Positions 48,628 to 59,897 of a stretch of DNA of 64,000 bases are shown here, in pieces. The translations under genes and the position numbers were made by a program. The stretch comes from Hyphomicrobium sp. D-2 (GTDB lineage Bacteria; Pseudomonadota; Alphaproteobacteria; Rhizobiales; Hyphomicrobiaceae): the NCBI RefSeq assembly GCF_029872155.1, contig NZ_JARXLA010000004.1, positions 248,001-312,000 on the forward strand, given 5' to 3'. The number at the start of each line of letters is the position of its first letter. The first letter of the stretch is position 1. The notes below the pieces were generated by a model. The model did not search any database. It had not been told where the DNA came from and saw only the letters and a list, made by a program, of their open reading frames with translations.

Positions 48628-49101
48628 TTGGCTGAGCAGAAACCTGCGCGTAAAGGTGCAGTAAAGGCTGCTGCGAAGACTGCAGCCAAAGGGCGTCCAG
48701 CAGCAACGGCCGGTGGCGCCGACAAAGCGCCTTCGCACAAGCCGCGCCGTCGGAGGGAGCACGCGTTTCCTCGCGTGCAGATCCGCATTGGCGATGAGAT
48801 GGTGTTGGGACCGGGTAAGGTTGAGCTGCTTGAAGCAATTGGCCGGACGGGCTCAATCTCGGCAGCGGGACGAGAACTTGGCATGTCCTATCGCCGCGCC
48901 TGGCTGCTGGTTGATGCGCTGAACCGCATGTTCCCGGACCTGTTAGTGAAAGCGTCGCCCGGTGGATCCCACGGTGGCGGGGCCAAGCTGACCGAGTATG
49001 GGATGGAAGTCGCCGCTGCTTACCGGCGCGTCGAGGAGCGGGCGCGCATTGCCATGCAGGAAGAAATGGCGCGCTTCAATGTGCGTGTCGATTCCGACTA
49101 G
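48628..49101 (+). CDS. ModE-like DNA-binding regulator without molybdate-binding domains
   Basis: The TTG at 48628 has AAGGAGA about five bases upstream and gives 157 residues; a TTG at 48580 is a weaker alternative. The N-terminus is lysine/alanine-rich (KGAVKAAAKTAAKGRPAA). The rest is the ModE/LysR-like winged helix: LLEAIGRTGSISAAGREL, then MSYRRAWLLVDALNRMF. GGSHGGGAKLTEYGMEVAAA closes it. The TOBE/Mop pair of full ModE is missing. The divergent mop gene may supply it in trans. Confidence 0.85.
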   Translation: MAEQKPARKGAVKAAAKTAAKGRPAATAGGADKAPSHKPRRRREHAFPRVQIRIGDEMVLGPGKVELLEAIGRTGSISAAGRELGMSYRRAWLLVDALNRMFPDLLVKASPGGSHGGGAKLTEYGMEVAAAYRRVEERARIAMQEEMARFNVRVDSD

Positions 49102-49138
49102 AGCGTTTGCGGAATCTGGAATGCGATGCCGTGCGAAG

Positions 49139-49171
49139 TTTCCGATGGCACGGCGGACCGGCCATCGGAAA
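49139..49171 (+). terminator. Perfect 11-bp hairpin after the ModE-like gene
   Basis: TTTCCGATGGC (49139-49149) pairs exactly with GCCATCGGAAA (49161-49171) around 11 bases. No T run follows. It lies 37 bases after the stop codon and before the convergent mscS-family gene. Confidence 0.5.
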
Positions 49172-49298
49172 TCGGGTAGCGGAGCAGGCGATTTTTCAGG
49201 CCTGACGCAGCGGTGAAGTGATCCGCGCCGAAGTGCATGCTGTAACGTGCCAACATCAGGTCAGTCGGAGTTTGCCCTCATGACGTACGTTGGTACGC

Positions 49299-52200
49299 TC
49301 ATGACATGGCGATTTCCTTTTCACGCAATGCGCGCTCAATCGAAACGTGCAGATCGTTGATAACGGCTGAGCGATGCGCCAGCTGCAAAACAAAAGCACG
49401 AACTTCGAATTCGAGGCCTTTTGAACCGAAGCCAATGAAGAACACGCTGGGTGCCGGTGAATCGAGCACCTGTGGCGTTGCCTTCACAGCATCGAGAATC
49501 AAAAGCTGCGCACGCAGTGTGTCAGTGCCATAGGCAATGCCGATCTTAAGCGTCACGCGTGTGATGCTGTCGGTCAATGTCCAGTTGATGACCTTTTCGG
49601 TAATTAGCGATTTGTTCGGAATGATAATTTCGCGGTTCTCACCATCGGTCATGGAGGTCGCGCGTATGTGGATGCGCGAAACCGTGCCGGTGAGATTGCC
49701 GATCGTCACCGTATCGCCGACGCGGACGGGGCGTTCAAACAGGATGATCAAACCGGAGATGAAATTGGCAACGATCTCCTGCAGACCAAAGCCGACGCCA
49801 ACACCCAGTGCGGCCACGATCCACTGCACCTGACTCCAATCGAACCCGATACTGCGAAAAGCGAATATCAAGCCGACGATCGCGATCAGATACCGGCTGA
49901 CGGCGCTGATTGCATATCGCGTACCGGCTTCGATCCGCAGGCGGTGCAAAGCCGTGATTTCCAGCAGTCCAGGCAGGTTGCGGGCAGCGATAAGGGTGAT
50001 GATGCCGATTGCCAGCGCCACGAACACATTGGAAACGGTAACGGGCATGCTGCGCGGCGCACCATCCACCGTTATCACCTGCTGCCACAGAGGCACATCG
50101 AGCAGCGCGAGCGACGGCAATGCCTCTCGCCAGAAGAAATACAGCGTCGTGCCGAGTAGCAAAAATACGGTCAGGCGTACGAGCTGCCGCGTCTGATCGC
50201 TGATGGAAGCGATGTCAACTTCCGGCTCGGTCACGACCGGCGCGGGCTGCTGCTCGCCCGTTGCTTCCGTTTCCTGCAGTGCGGCTGCCTTAGCACGTGC
50301 CTGTTCGCGTCGTTCCAGAGCGCGGGCAATCTCAAGTTGGCGACGCGCCACCAACACTTGGCGCATGATCACGCAATAAATCAGATAGGCACCCGCGATG
50401 AGGGTAACGGAAAGCAGCAGTCCATCGCGGATCTGCGAGGCGCCGTCGTAATAACCCCACAGCGCTATGCCGGCCACTGCAAGCGGCACCAGTGAAATGA
50501 ACGGATGCCAGATCATGCGCATCGCCCACAGCGGATGGCCTGTGCTGATCCGATCTGCAACAACGCCGCGCCGCGGATCAATTACGCGGGCGATGAATAT
50601 CGCGACGGCAAATGCACCGGCCAGAAATGCGAAGCGGCCGAGCCCGTCGCGTACGCTTTGGGCGCTGCTGACGTTGATCATCCCGAGAATGAGCGCGATG
50701 GGGGTGATGGTGTATTTCAGCCAGATCACGTTCCGGCGCAGGACGGCGCGCGCACGTTCGCTCCAACCGAAGTGGGCTGAAAACAGGCCGTTCTCTGCGC
50801 TGATGAACTGGATCAGTCGCAGGAACAGCAGCAGATACGCGACGGCGAGAAGGCCTGCCCCGACCGCTGCGGAGAACTCGGATGCGGGCGGCGGTGGTGG
50901 AAGCGTCAGCAGCCATCCGGCGTATCCGATCAGCAGCGGCGTCTTCACGCTAAGCAGTGCTGTAATCGCCATCGCCTCAGGCGTGCGCATGTAATTATCG
51001 CTAGAATAGCGGCGTACAGCGTCGGCTATGGTGGCGAGGCGCCGCGTCATTTTTCGCGTGAACAGCACAAGGGCACTGAACACAAGCAGCACCAGCGCTG
51101 TCGGCAACGGCAATTGCGCCGCGCGCGAGAGCAGGGTACTGGCGGTTTCCTGCCATGCCTCGACGTTTAAGATCCAGCCGAAGCTAGTGCGCACCTGATC
51201 GAGCCAGCCTATGCCGATTGTGCCGGAAGTCGGCAACCAGAGCAGGCGACTGTTCAGCAGCGCCCGAAGCTGAGTTGTCTGATTGAGCAGATCGCGCTCG
51301 GCGGCGTTAGATTCCGCAAGCTGAGAAATGCGGGTCACCAGCGTATCATGAAGCTGGACGTACAGATCTCTGCGCGCACCGACGAGCTTTTCCAATGACT
51401 CGCGCACTTCTGCCGGCGGTGTCTCCCCGTGGCGCTGCGCATACAGTCCGAGGATGCGCTCCGCCATGTTTCCGGTGTCTGTCAGAGCCCGGCGGGCTTC
51501 CTCTGCCTGAAGTCGCTTGAGGCGACCGTCAACGATTGCTTGATTGCGATCGGCTATGCGCCGCTGCAAGCGCGACGTTTCCGGCAATTGGTTCCGCATC
51601 GTCCGCAACAGTTCGCTGAACTCTCCGCCGATGCTGCCGATCTCCAGCACCTGTTGCGCAGCGACCTTGCTGTCCCGCACGCGCGCCAGTTCTGCCTGTA
51701 TGTCATTGAAACGCGATTTGCTCTGGTCCAGCAGGCGTACGGCCTCTGCTTCCCGCTGGCGAATAATTTCGGTGTCTTTGACATAGGCTTCGAGCACCGG
51801 ATGCTTGGCGGCAAGCTTGCGTGCATCGCGGTCGGCCTCGGCTTGACGCAGCGCCGTATCGGCCGCCTGCAGCGCGTTGACGCGTGCTTCAATAATGGGG
51901 ATCCGCTTCGTAAGCCTGTCGAGCTTTAACGCGGCCAAGTCGCGTCGGGCGGTCGCTGAGGCCTGGCGGGCAGGCAGACTTATCAGCTCCTGCTCGAATG
52001 TATTGAGCTTGGCCGCTCTTGCCCGACGTTCGGCCGCGATTGCAGCGCGGCGAGCGTCAGCAAGAATGGGATGTGCATCACTGGATGTTGTCTCGTCGCC
52101 ACCTTCCAGAGCATCGAGAGCCTGTCTCTCTGCTGTCTGCTCCTCGCGTGCGGCGGTGGCGCGAGTCGACATCTCGCGCAGGCGGCCCTCAAGCTGATCG

Positions 52201-52838
52201 AGATCGGCTTTGATTGTTGCCGCTGAAGCGTTGGAAGCATCAAGAGCCTGCTGCGCCTCGGCCAGCGGAAGTTTGGTGATGCGATTCTCGAAGTCGGCGT
52301 CGGCCGCGTCCTTTTGTGCGGCTTCCAATTGCTGCTTAGCCTCAGCAATTCGTTCGGCCGACCTTTGCACCGAATCCTGAAAACGCTTCGATGCTGCCGC
52401 GCTGGCTGACGCCGCCTCAAGCTGGCCGAGCGCATTCCGCAACTGTGCGATTGCCTGATCACGAATATCGGGCGCCACATCGGAGCGTGCTTCGAGTTCC
52501 TGGATGCGAGCCTTCATGCGCTCGATGGCGCGATCGGACGCTTCCGTTGCCTCGTCGGTCGTCGCTGGAGCGGCTGCAGCTGCAGCAGAGCCCTGTGCGT
52601 TTTGATCCGCCGGCGGTTCAGCGGCAACCGGCGCGGTCGCGCCCGCTTTTGGCTCCGGAGCCGCAGCACTAGGCACGGCCGCATCGATGGCAGCTGGTAC
52701 GCTGGTGTCCACCGCCACGGGCGGCGGCTGCGCCGTTGACTGCTGTGCTAGAGCCTGAGCCTGCAGGACTGCGGGCATTGCGATGAGGGCGAACAGGAAC
52801 GCGATGCGTCCAGATTTCAGACGGGAGAATGTGAGCAT
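49299..52838 (-). CDS. Large MscS-family mechanosensitive channel (MscK/KefA-like)
   Basis: The ATG at 52838 (MLTFSRLKSGRIAFLF) gives 1179 residues and starts a signal peptide cut near AQALAQ. Residues about 90-500 are Ala/Glu/Gln-rich coiled coils in the periplasm. About a dozen membrane helices follow. The pore helix and beta domain are the MscS hallmark: GVGVGFGLQEIVANFISG, then ILFERPVRVGDTVTIG and TVSRIHIRATSMTDGENRE. IIIPNKSLITEKVINWT precedes the C-terminal cytoplasmic cage. Size and order match the potassium-linked MscK group rather than short MscS. It protects against osmotic downshock. It is divergent from murA. Confidence 0.92.
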   Translation of the reverse strand: MLTFSRLKSGRIAFLFALIAMPAVLQAQALAQQSTAQPPPVAVDTSVPAAIDAAVPSAAAPEPKAGATAPVAAEPPADQNAQGSAAAAAAPATTDEATEASDRAIERMKARIQELEARSDVAPDIRDQAIAQLRNALGQLEAASASAAASKRFQDSVQRSAERIAEAKQQLEAAQKDAADADFENRITKLPLAEAQQALDASNASAATIKADLDQLEGRLREMSTRATAAREEQTAERQALDALEGGDETTSSDAHPILADARRAAIAAERRARAAKLNTFEQELISLPARQASATARRDLAALKLDRLTKRIPIIEARVNALQAADTALRQAEADRDARKLAAKHPVLEAYVKDTEIIRQREAEAVRLLDQSKSRFNDIQAELARVRDSKVAAQQVLEIGSIGGEFSELLRTMRNQLPETSRLQRRIADRNQAIVDGRLKRLQAEEARRALTDTGNMAERILGLYAQRHGETPPAEVRESLEKLVGARRDLYVQLHDTLVTRISQLAESNAAERDLLNQTTQLRALLNSRLLWLPTSGTIGIGWLDQVRTSFGWILNVEAWQETASTLLSRAAQLPLPTALVLLVFSALVLFTRKMTRRLATIADAVRRYSSDNYMRTPEAMAITALLSVKTPLLIGYAGWLLTLPPPPPASEFSAAVGAGLLAVAYLLLFLRLIQFISAENGLFSAHFGWSERARAVLRRNVIWLKYTITPIALILGMINVSSAQSVRDGLGRFAFLAGAFAVAIFIARVIDPRRGVVADRISTGHPLWAMRMIWHPFISLVPLAVAGIALWGYYDGASQIRDGLLLSVTLIAGAYLIYCVIMRQVLVARRQLEIARALERREQARAKAAALQETEATGEQQPAPVVTEPEVDIASISDQTRQLVRLTVFLLLGTTLYFFWREALPSLALLDVPLWQQVITVDGAPRSMPVTVSNVFVALAIGIITLIAARNLPGLLEITALHRLRIEAGTRYAISAVSRYLIAIVGLIFAFRSIGFDWSQVQWIVAALGVGVGFGLQEIVANFISGLIILFERPVRVGDTVTIGNLTGTVSRIHIRATSMTDGENREIIIPNKSLITEKVINWTLTDSITRVTLKIGIAYGTDTLRAQLLILDAVKATPQVLDSPAPSVFFIGFGSKGLEFEVRAFVLQLAHRSAVINDLHVSIERALREKEIAMS

Positions 52839-53112
52839 GCTGGGACGTAGCCTGATCGCTTTGTGGCAATTATGGCGGCGCAAGTGCGGCGGCTTTCTGA
52901 AGCACCTGCGAACCATCCCTCGGCGCGCTGCACCGGAAAATTGCCTTAAAGAGGAAGGCGATTAACTTTAATGACAGCCAACCCGGCTAGTGTTCGGTGC
53001 TGCTTGTTTCAGGACAGACACGGGGTATTTCGGTCGCACTTGCTGCGAGCGTCCTGAAGCGCTTAATCACATCTTAATCGTTGCCGGTACGACCGGAGCA
53101 GAGGGATGACGC

Positions 53113-54405
53113 ATGGATCGCATCAAGATCATCGGTGGCCAGAAGCTCATTGGCACAATTCCGATTTCAGGTGCCAAGAACGCGGCGCTGCCGCTGATGA
53201 TCGCCAGCTTGCTCACGCCGGATCGGCTGACGCTTAAAAACGTTCCCAATCTTGCAGACGTCAATCTGCTGGCCCGTATTCTGCGCAACCATGGCGTCGA
53301 TCTCGCTGTCGACGGTAAGCGTACCGGTCCGGCGCAGCACATCGGCGAGACGTTCCATCTTTCCGCGCGCGACATCGTCGATACGGTGGCGCCGTACGAG
53401 ATGGTCAGCCGCATGCGCGCCAGCTTCTGGGTGCTCGGTCCGCTGCTTGCGCGTTGCGGTCAGGCCAAGGTTTCGCTGCCGGGCGGTTGCGCCATCGGCA
53501 CGCGCCCGGTGGATCTGCATCTCACCGGCCTGAAGGAACTGGGCGCCGAAATCGAAATCGAAAACGGCTATGTCATCGCCAAGGCTAAGGGTGGTTCACT
53601 CCGCGGCGGCCGCGTCACCTTCCCGAAGGTTTCCGTTGGCGCCACGCACAACGTGCTGCTGGCCGCTGCGCTGGCACGCGGCGAGACGGTGATTGAAAAC
53701 GCCGCGCGCGAACCGGAAATCGGTGACGTTGCGGAATGCCTCGTGAAGATGGGCGTCAAGATCGACGGCATCGGCACATCGACGCTCACGATCCAGGGCG
53801 CTAACCAGCTTGAAGGCGCAGTGCATTCGGTGCTGGCAGACCGCATCGAGACTGGCACGTTCGCAATGGCGGTTGCTGCAACCGGTGGTGACGTAACCCT
53901 TGAGGGCGCACGACCGGAACTGCTGAAAACGGCGCTCGATTCACTGGCTGAGGCCGGCGTCGAAATTACGCCCACCAACAGCGGTATCCGCGTGGTCCGT
54001 AACGGCCATGGCATCGATCCGGTATCGGTGGAAACGCAGCCGTTCCCCGGTTTCCCGACCGATTTGCAGGCGCAGTTCATGGCGCTGATGACGCGTGCCA
54101 AGGGCACAAGCGTGATCCGCGAAACGATCTTCGAAAACCGCTTCATGCACGTGCAGGAACTGGCGCGTCTTGGCGCCGACATTCAGCTGCACGGCGATAG
54201 CGCCACGATCAAGGGCGTGAAGGGGCTGACCGGTGCTCCGGTGATGGCAACGGATCTGCGCGCATCGGTGTCGCTGGTTATCGCAGCGCTTATGGCTGAA
54301 GGCGAGACGATGATCAACCGCGTCTATCATCTTGATCGCGGTTTCGAGCAGCTTGAACAGAAGCTGTCGCGCTGCGGCGCGCAGATTGAGCGCCTTACGG
54401 GCTGA
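53113..54405 (+). CDS. murA: UDP-N-acetylglucosamine 1-carboxyvinyltransferase (MurA)
   Basis: MurA makes the first committed peptidoglycan precursor from UDP-GlcNAc and phosphoenolpyruvate. The 430-residue protein has the N-terminal [20 protein letters not shown] with the catalytic lysine region. The active-site loop [15 protein letters not shown] carries Cys126, the fosfomycin target. [13 protein letters not shown] and the C-terminal [20 protein letters not shown] are also present. No Asp replacement of the loop Cys is seen, so fosfomycin should bind. It is monocistronic in this window. Confidence 0.97.
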   Translation: MDRIKIIGGQKLIGTIPISGAKNAALPLMIASLLTPDRLTLKNVPNLADVNLLARILRNHGVDLAVDGKRTGPAQHIGETFHLSARDIVDTVAPYEMVSRMRASFWVLGPLLARCGQAKVSLPGGCAIGTRPVDLHLTGLKELGAEIEIENGYVIAKAKGGSLRGGRVTFPKVSVGATHNVLLAAALARGETVIENAAREPEIGDVAECLVKMGVKIDGIGTSTLTIQGANQLEGAVHSVLADRIETGTFAMAVAATGGDVTLEGARPELLKTALDSLAEAGVEITPTNSGIRVVRNGHGIDPVSVETQPFPGFPTDLQAQFMALMTRAKGTSVIRETIFENRFMHVQELARLGADIQLHGDSATIKGVKGLTGAPVMATDLRASVSLVIAALMAEGETMINRVYHLDRGFEQLEQKLSRCGAQIERLTG

Positions 54406-54451
54406 TCTGTCTCTCTCAGAGCAACTGCCCTGGCATCATCAAGCAACATGG

Positions 54452-54487
54452 ATGCGCTGACGCTGGAAAGTGTCAGCGCATTTTCTT
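54452..54487 (+). terminator. Terminator after murA that overlaps the end of aat
   Basis: ATGCGCTGAC (54452-54461) pairs with GTCAGCGCAT (54472-54481) around 10 bases and is followed by TTTTCTTT. The right arm and T run lie within the last codons and stop of the convergent aat gene. Confidence 0.8.
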
Positions 54488-55159
54488 TGTGTTCGCATGA
54501 TCCAGAATATCGAGCACCTGCTGCGGCTGCGCATCGAGCGGCAGCGCGAAGAAATCGGCATCGGTATCGAGCGCCTGTTCCAGCGCGCGATGAAACTCTT
54601 CGCGGTTAAGTTCAACGGTGCCGAACTGCCGCAAATGGTCGGTTACGAACTGCGTATCGAGCAGGCGAAAGCGCCCGTGTATCAGCCGCGCTGCCAGATG
54701 CAGCAGCGCGATCTTTGAAGCATCACGCTCGAACGAGAACATGCTTTCGCCGAAGAAGGCGCCGTTCAGCGCTACGCCATACAACCCGCCGACGAGACGG
54801 TCGCCATCCCAGGTTTCAACCGTATGGCAATGGCCAAGGTTGAATAGTTCGCGATAGAGCGTGCGGATGCGGTCGTTGATCCAGGTGGACCGGCGGCCCG
54901 GCCTTGAGCCCGCACAGCCGTCGATCACGCGATCGATGTCGGTATCGATCTTCACCTTCAGGTGCGTGGTGCGCAGCGTGCGCGCCAGGCGCTTCGGAAC
55001 ATGGATGCGATTTAACGGCAGGATGCCGCGATGCTGCGGCTCGATCCAGAACAGCGCCGGATCGTCGGCGCTCTCGGCCATCGGAAAAATCCCGCAGGTA
55101 TATGCCTTCAGCAGCACCTGCGGTGTAATTTCGATGGCAATGTCGTCGCGCGAAGCCAT
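54473..55159 (-). CDS. aat: Leucyl/phenylalanyl-tRNA--protein transferase
   Basis: Aat adds Leu or Phe to N-terminal Arg or Lys of proteins, marking them for ClpAP. The start at ATG 55159 ([11 protein letters not shown]) was preferred; GTG at 55183 is also possible. Family motifs are [20 protein letters not shown], the [12 protein letters not shown] segment and the acceptor-site [36 protein letters not shown] follows, then [15 protein letters not shown]. The gene converges on murA, and its 3' end shares bases with the murA terminator. Confidence 0.93.
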   Translation of the reverse strand: MASRDDIAIEITPQVLLKAYTCGIFPMAESADDPALFWIEPQHRGILPLNRIHVPKRLARTLRTTHLKVKIDTDIDRVIDGCAGSRPGRRSTWINDRIRTLYRELFNLGHCHTVETWDGDRLVGGLYGVALNGAFFGESMFSFERDASKIALLHLAARLIHGRFRLLDTQFVTDHLRQFGTVELNREEFHRALEQALDTDADFFALPLDAQPQQVLDILDHANTKKMR

Positions 55160-55272
55160 GACGTCCGGAAGTTGAAGTCTCACGGCTCATATCTGCCGTA
55201 CCTAATCAGGTATAGCAGCCAGACGTGAAAACAACCCTTGCCGACTTCGCCGCACCCGATGGGTGGAATTTA

Positions 55273-56616
<1,344 letters not shown>

Positions 56617-56713
56617 ACGATGTCAGGGCGGCGGGCAGGATCAATGCGATGGCAGGAAGAAGCTGTTTTTTCTCCGTCCACCGCTATGGCCAGCACCCGC
56701 AGCCAGCCTCCCT

Positions 56714-57187
56714 TTATTCGATGATGACGAGTGGTTCGCCGAACTCAACGGGCTGACCATTTTCGATCAGAACTGCGGTCACCTTGCCGGAGTGGGGGGC
56801 AGGAATCTGGTTCATGGTCTTCATCGCTTCGATGATGAAGAGCGTGTCGCCCTGGGTAACCTGCGAACCAACCTCAACGAATGATGCAGCGCCAGGCTCC
56901 GGCGAACGGTAGGCAGTGCCAACCATCGGCGATTTCACGACGCCGGGATGCTTGGCCGGATCGGCGGACACAGCCTTGGCCGGAGCAGCACTAGCCCCAG
57001 CGGAAGCGGCGACCGCTGCCGGAGCGGCGACCACTGACTGGACATTCAGGGTGCGAGCGACGCGGATTTTCAGCCCGCTTTTCTCGATCTCGATTTCACT
57101 CAGGCCAGTCTCATTCAACAGTTCGGCGAGCTGGCGGATTACCCGCTGCTCGTCACCTGCCGTATCGCCTTTATCCTTCGCCGTCAT
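56714..57187 (-). CDS. accB: Biotin carboxyl carrier protein of acetyl-CoA carboxylase
   Basis: AccB carries the biotin that shuttles carboxyl groups. The ATG at 57187 has AGGA upstream and gives 157 residues; a GTG at 57241 overlaps aroQ and adds a charged leader. The N-terminal helix region is followed by an Ala/Pro linker ([20 protein letters not shown]). The biotinyl domain begins [17 protein letters not shown] and has the biotinylation site [12 protein letters not shown] with the lysine. The EAMKTMN form is usual for alphaproteobacteria. It sits between aroQ and accC as expected. Confidence 0.95.
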   Translation of the reverse strand: MTAKDKGDTAGDEQRVIRQLAELLNETGLSEIEIEKSGLKIRVARTLNVQSVVAAPAAVAASAGASAAPAKAVSADPAKHPGVVKSPMVGTAYRSPEPGAASFVEVGSQVTQGDTLFIIEAMKTMNQIPAPHSGKVTAVLIENGQPVEFGEPLVIIE

Positions 57188-57233
57188 GCTTCGCTTTTCC
57201 TTCTTGTGCGGCTTGTCTTTCCGCTCAGTCCTT

Positions 57234-57686
57234 TTAGCCACGACGCGCCTGCGCCAGTAAATCGGCGAGGGCTTCCAAGGCTAACTCGTACCCCTTGGCG
57301 CCGAGCCCGCAAATGAGGCCCTTTGCTGCCAGCGTTACATAAGAATGCTGCCGGAATTGTTCGCGGCGGAACAGATTAGATAGATGCACCTCGATAACCG
57401 GCAATTCCGCCGCTTGCAGGGCATCCAGAATAGCAATCGACGTGTGTGAATAGGCGCCCGCGTTCAGGATGATGGCTGCAGCGTTGTCACGCGCCTCCTG
57501 TATCCAGGTAACGAGCTCACCTTCGCTGTTCGACTGTCGGAAATCGATTGAGAGCCCCAAAGCTGCAGCCCGCGCCTCTGCCCGCTTGCGCACATCCTCA
57601 AGGGTGTCCGTGCCATAGATGGCCGGCTCGCGCAGCCCGAGCATGTTAAGGTTTGGTCCGTTGAGGACAAAGATCGGTTTGGCCAT
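57234..57686 (-). CDS. aroQ: 3-dehydroquinate dehydratase, type II
   Basis: AroQ makes 3-dehydroshikimate in aromatic amino acid synthesis. The 150-residue type II enzyme has the N-terminal [20 protein letters not shown] with the catalytic Tyr in the lid loop. [32 protein letters not shown] and the catalytic His in [17 protein letters not shown] are also present. It leads the aroQ-accB-accC set, which is common in Proteobacteria. Confidence 0.97.
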   Translation of the reverse strand: MAKPIFVLNGPNLNMLGLREPAIYGTDTLEDVRKRAEARAAALGLSIDFRQSNSEGELVTWIQEARDNAAAIILNAGAYSHTSIAILDALQAAELPVIEVHLSNLFRREQFRQHSYVTLAAKGLICGLGAKGYELALEALADLLAQARRG

Positions 57687-58049
57687 AGTTTCCCTGGGGT
57701 CTGACCCGCTTGAGGCGGCCGGTTGAACATTATCCGGCCGGGGGCTGGGCCCCGTCTATCAGTTTTCCAACGGGTGCGGAAGAGATCCGGTTATCTTACC
57801 CCGGAGTTGAGCCACGCTATGCCCGATTGGTAACCGCTTGCCAAAAAAGCACGCTGGCGGTGCGCCTGGGCGGCTGCCCGGTAAGGTTTCTGGCTAGGCA
57901 ACGAATGGATGGCCGCCAAGGATAATATCAGCGCAGGGACAGCAGTTGGCTCACCGGTTTCGGATGGGCTCTGACATGGCCGGGCAAGGTGCTACAGTTT
58001 GCCCACCCCCGGTCGGGGGTATTGGCAGGGCCCAAACCATGGGCATGGC
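57687..58049. other. Divergent spacer between aroQ and the aminotransferase gene
   Basis: No gene is seen in this 360-base stretch. ACCCCCG (58005-58011) and CGGGGGT (58014-58020) form a tight inverted repeat just before the promoter at 58050, where a regulator could bind. No known riboswitch structure was recognised. Confidence 0.45.
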
Positions 58050-58078
58050 TTGACGACGGTTTGCTTTCGTACCTATAG
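58050..58078 (+). promoter_or_regulatory. Sigma70-type promoter for the serine-glyoxylate aminotransferase gene
   Basis: TTGACG (58050-58055) and CTATAG (58073-58078) are separated by 17 bases. The -10 box is 115 bases before the ATG, leaving a leader of roughly 105 bases. Just upstream, ACCCCCG and CGGGGGT form an inverted repeat at 58005-58020. Confidence 0.55.
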
Positions 58079-58193
58079 CTGGCACTTCGCCGACAAAAGA
58101 AAGCCCACGCGGGTGCCTCGTGCTCGGTTTTGGCCGAGGCTGGTGCCGTGGGTAAAGCTGCGAATTGTTCGCAGGGCTGCTAGGGGAACGACA

Positions 58194-59387
58194 ATGGCCA
58201 ATCACGCCGGCCGACATTTCCTGCAAATTCCGGGCCCTACGCCGGTGCCGGAGCGCGTCCACAATGCCATGTCACGGTCGATGATGGATCATCGCGGCCC
58301 GGCTTTCTGTGAATTTGGGCAGAAGCTGTTTGCCGACGTCAAGGGCATCTTCAAAACGCAGCAGCCGGTTATCATCTTTCCGTCCTCGGGCACGGGCTCC
58401 TGGGAAGCTGCGCTGACCAACACGCTTTCTCCTGGCGACCACATCATCGTCATGGAAACCGGGCAGTTCGCAGTCCTCTGGACGAAGATGGCTGAACGCA
58501 TGGGCCTGAAGCCGGAAGTCATCGCCAATGATTGGCGCTCCGGTGCGGATGCGAATGCGCTTGAGGCCCGTCTGCGCGCCGACAGCACACAGCAGATCAA
58601 GGCTGTGTGCGTGGTGCAGAACGAGACGTCCACCGGTGCCCGCACCCACATCGACGAAATTCGCAAGGCGATGGATGCCGCCGGTCATTCGGCGCTGCTG
58701 ATGGTCGACACCATCTCCTCGCTGGCCGCCATGGATTACCGCCATGACGAATGGGGCGTCGACATCACCATTTCGGGCTCGCAAAAGGGCCTGATGTTGC
58801 CGCCGGGCCTGTCCTTCACGGCAGTCAGCCAGAAGGCTTTGGCTGCTTCCAAGAAGGCGACACTGGCGCGAGCCTATTTCAGCTGGGATGACATGCTGGC
58901 CATCAACGGCTCCGGCACATTCCCCTATACGCCCCCGATCGGTCTGCTGTTTGGCCTCGCTGAGACGATCGCGATCCTGAACGAGGAAGGCCTCAGCAAC
59001 GTTTTTGCCCGCCATGAGCGCCTAGCCGAAGCGACCCGTCGTGCCGTCAAGGCCTGGGGACTTGAGGTCTGGTGCCAGGATGCACGCGGCTATTCGCCGG
59101 TCGTCACGGCTGTCGAGATGCCTGAGGGGCACAACTCCGACGCGTTCCGCAAGATCGTGCTTGAGAACTTCAACATGTCGCTCGGAACCGGCCTCAACAA
59201 GCTGGCAGGCAAGGCATTCCGTATCGCTCACCTTGGTTACACCAACGAGCTGACGATCATGGGTGCTCTGGCCGGTGTTGAAATGGGTCTGGAGCTTGCT
59301 CGCGTGCCGCACAACAAGGGCGGCGTATTGGCAGCGATGGCCTATCTCGCTGAAGCTGCGAGCCCGGCAACGGCGCAGGCCGCCTGA
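58194..59387 (+). CDS. sgaA: Serine--glyoxylate aminotransferase
   Basis: This PLP enzyme converts glyoxylate and serine to glycine and hydroxypyruvate, a step of the serine cycle for C1 assimilation. The ATG at 58194 follows AGGGGAACG and gives 397 residues; longer frames upstream include the promoter. The class V aminotransferase motifs are FLQIPGPTPVPERVHNAM, SGTGSWEAALTNTLSPGD and the PLP-lysine region TISGSQKGLMLPPGLSFTAV. The C-terminal GTGLNKLAGKAFRIAHLG is present too. Close relatives act as alanine-glyoxylate aminotransferases, so specificity is inferred. Other serine-cycle genes are not in the window. Confidence 0.88.
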   Translation: MANHAGRHFLQIPGPTPVPERVHNAMSRSMMDHRGPAFCEFGQKLFADVKGIFKTQQPVIIFPSSGTGSWEAALTNTLSPGDHIIVMETGQFAVLWTKMAERMGLKPEVIANDWRSGADANALEARLRADSTQQIKAVCVVQNETSTGARTHIDEIRKAMDAAGHSALLMVDTISSLAAMDYRHDEWGVDITISGSQKGLMLPPGLSFTAVSQKALAASKKATLARAYFSWDDMLAINGSGTFPYTPPIGLLFGLAETIAILNEEGLSNVFARHERLAEATRRAVKAWGLEVWCQDARGYSPVVTAVEMPEGHNSDAFRKIVLENFNMSLGTGLNKLAGKAFRIAHLGYTNELTIMGALAGVEMGLELARVPHNKGGVLAAMAYLAEAASPATAQAA

Positions 59388-59436
59388 TACTGCCACCGCT
59401 GCGGCTGATTTCGGCGCCGGAGTACACACAGAACTG

Positions 59437-59466
59437 AAAACCCCGCCGTGAGTTGCGGGGTTTTTT
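59437..59466 (+). terminator. Strong terminator after sgaA
   Basis: AAAACCCCGC (59437-59446) pairs with GCGGGGTTTT, which begins at 59455, around 8 bases. A run of six T ends at 59466. It lies 49 bases after the stop. Confidence 0.9.
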
Positions 59467-59498
59467 ATTGCCTTGCTGCGCTCTGCGAACCGGCGATT

Positions 59499-59897
59499 TT
59501 ATTTGCTTATACGCGCGCGTCGCAGCGCCTCGCTGATCCGATCGCTGCAAAGATCGTCCTTGTGGAAAGCATCGGTGACGCCTTCGGTGAAAAGGCGGGC
59601 GCGATACGCTTGTGTCAGCCAGTTGCTGACCACAACGATCGGGCCTGTGAATCGCACATTCCGTAGCTGCGCGATCGCGGCCAGTGCCTGATGCGGCTCG
59701 CCATCGGCCGCAAGGTCGCCAATGAATACAAGCGAAGGCGGTTGCTCGGCGACCCGATCGATGGCGCGATCTAGCGTATTCGCGTGCTCAATAAGGGCGG
59801 CATATCCGAACAGAACGCGCAGCGTTGCGCAAATGCGGTCCGCTTCAGCGTCGCAACGTTCGATGACCAGAACGCCCGCTGCATTGGAATTGCTTAT
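59499..59897 (-). CDS. Receiver-like protein, 132 residues, with an ATA start codon
   Basis: The minus strand is open from ATA at 59897 to TAA at 59499. AAGGAG lies eight bases before the ATA, an ideal ribosome site, and no ATG, GTG or TTG precedes the conserved core. The protein resembles a lone response-regulator receiver: first strand AAGVLVIERCDAEAD, then SLVFIGDLAADGE with Asp61 at the phospho-acceptor position, GPIVVVSN with Ser91 in the Thr/Ser position, and DAFHKDDL with Lys113. The acidic pair is replaced by Glu-Arg, so phosphorylation is doubtful. Either the start is a rare ATA or one base was misread from ATG. The DctP-like gene lies upstream. Confidence 0.65.
   Translation of the reverse strand: MSNSNAAGVLVIERCDAEADRICATLRVLFGYAALIEHANTLDRAIDRVAEQPPSLVFIGDLAADGEPHQALAAIAQLRNVRFTGPIVVVSNWLTQAYRARLFTEGVTDAFHKDDLCSDRISEALRRARISK

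Noticed and set aside
57132-57187. EAMKTMN in place of EAMKMMN in AccB as an anomaly
   Set aside because: This variant is usual in alphaproteobacterial carrier proteins and the biotinylated lysine is intact.
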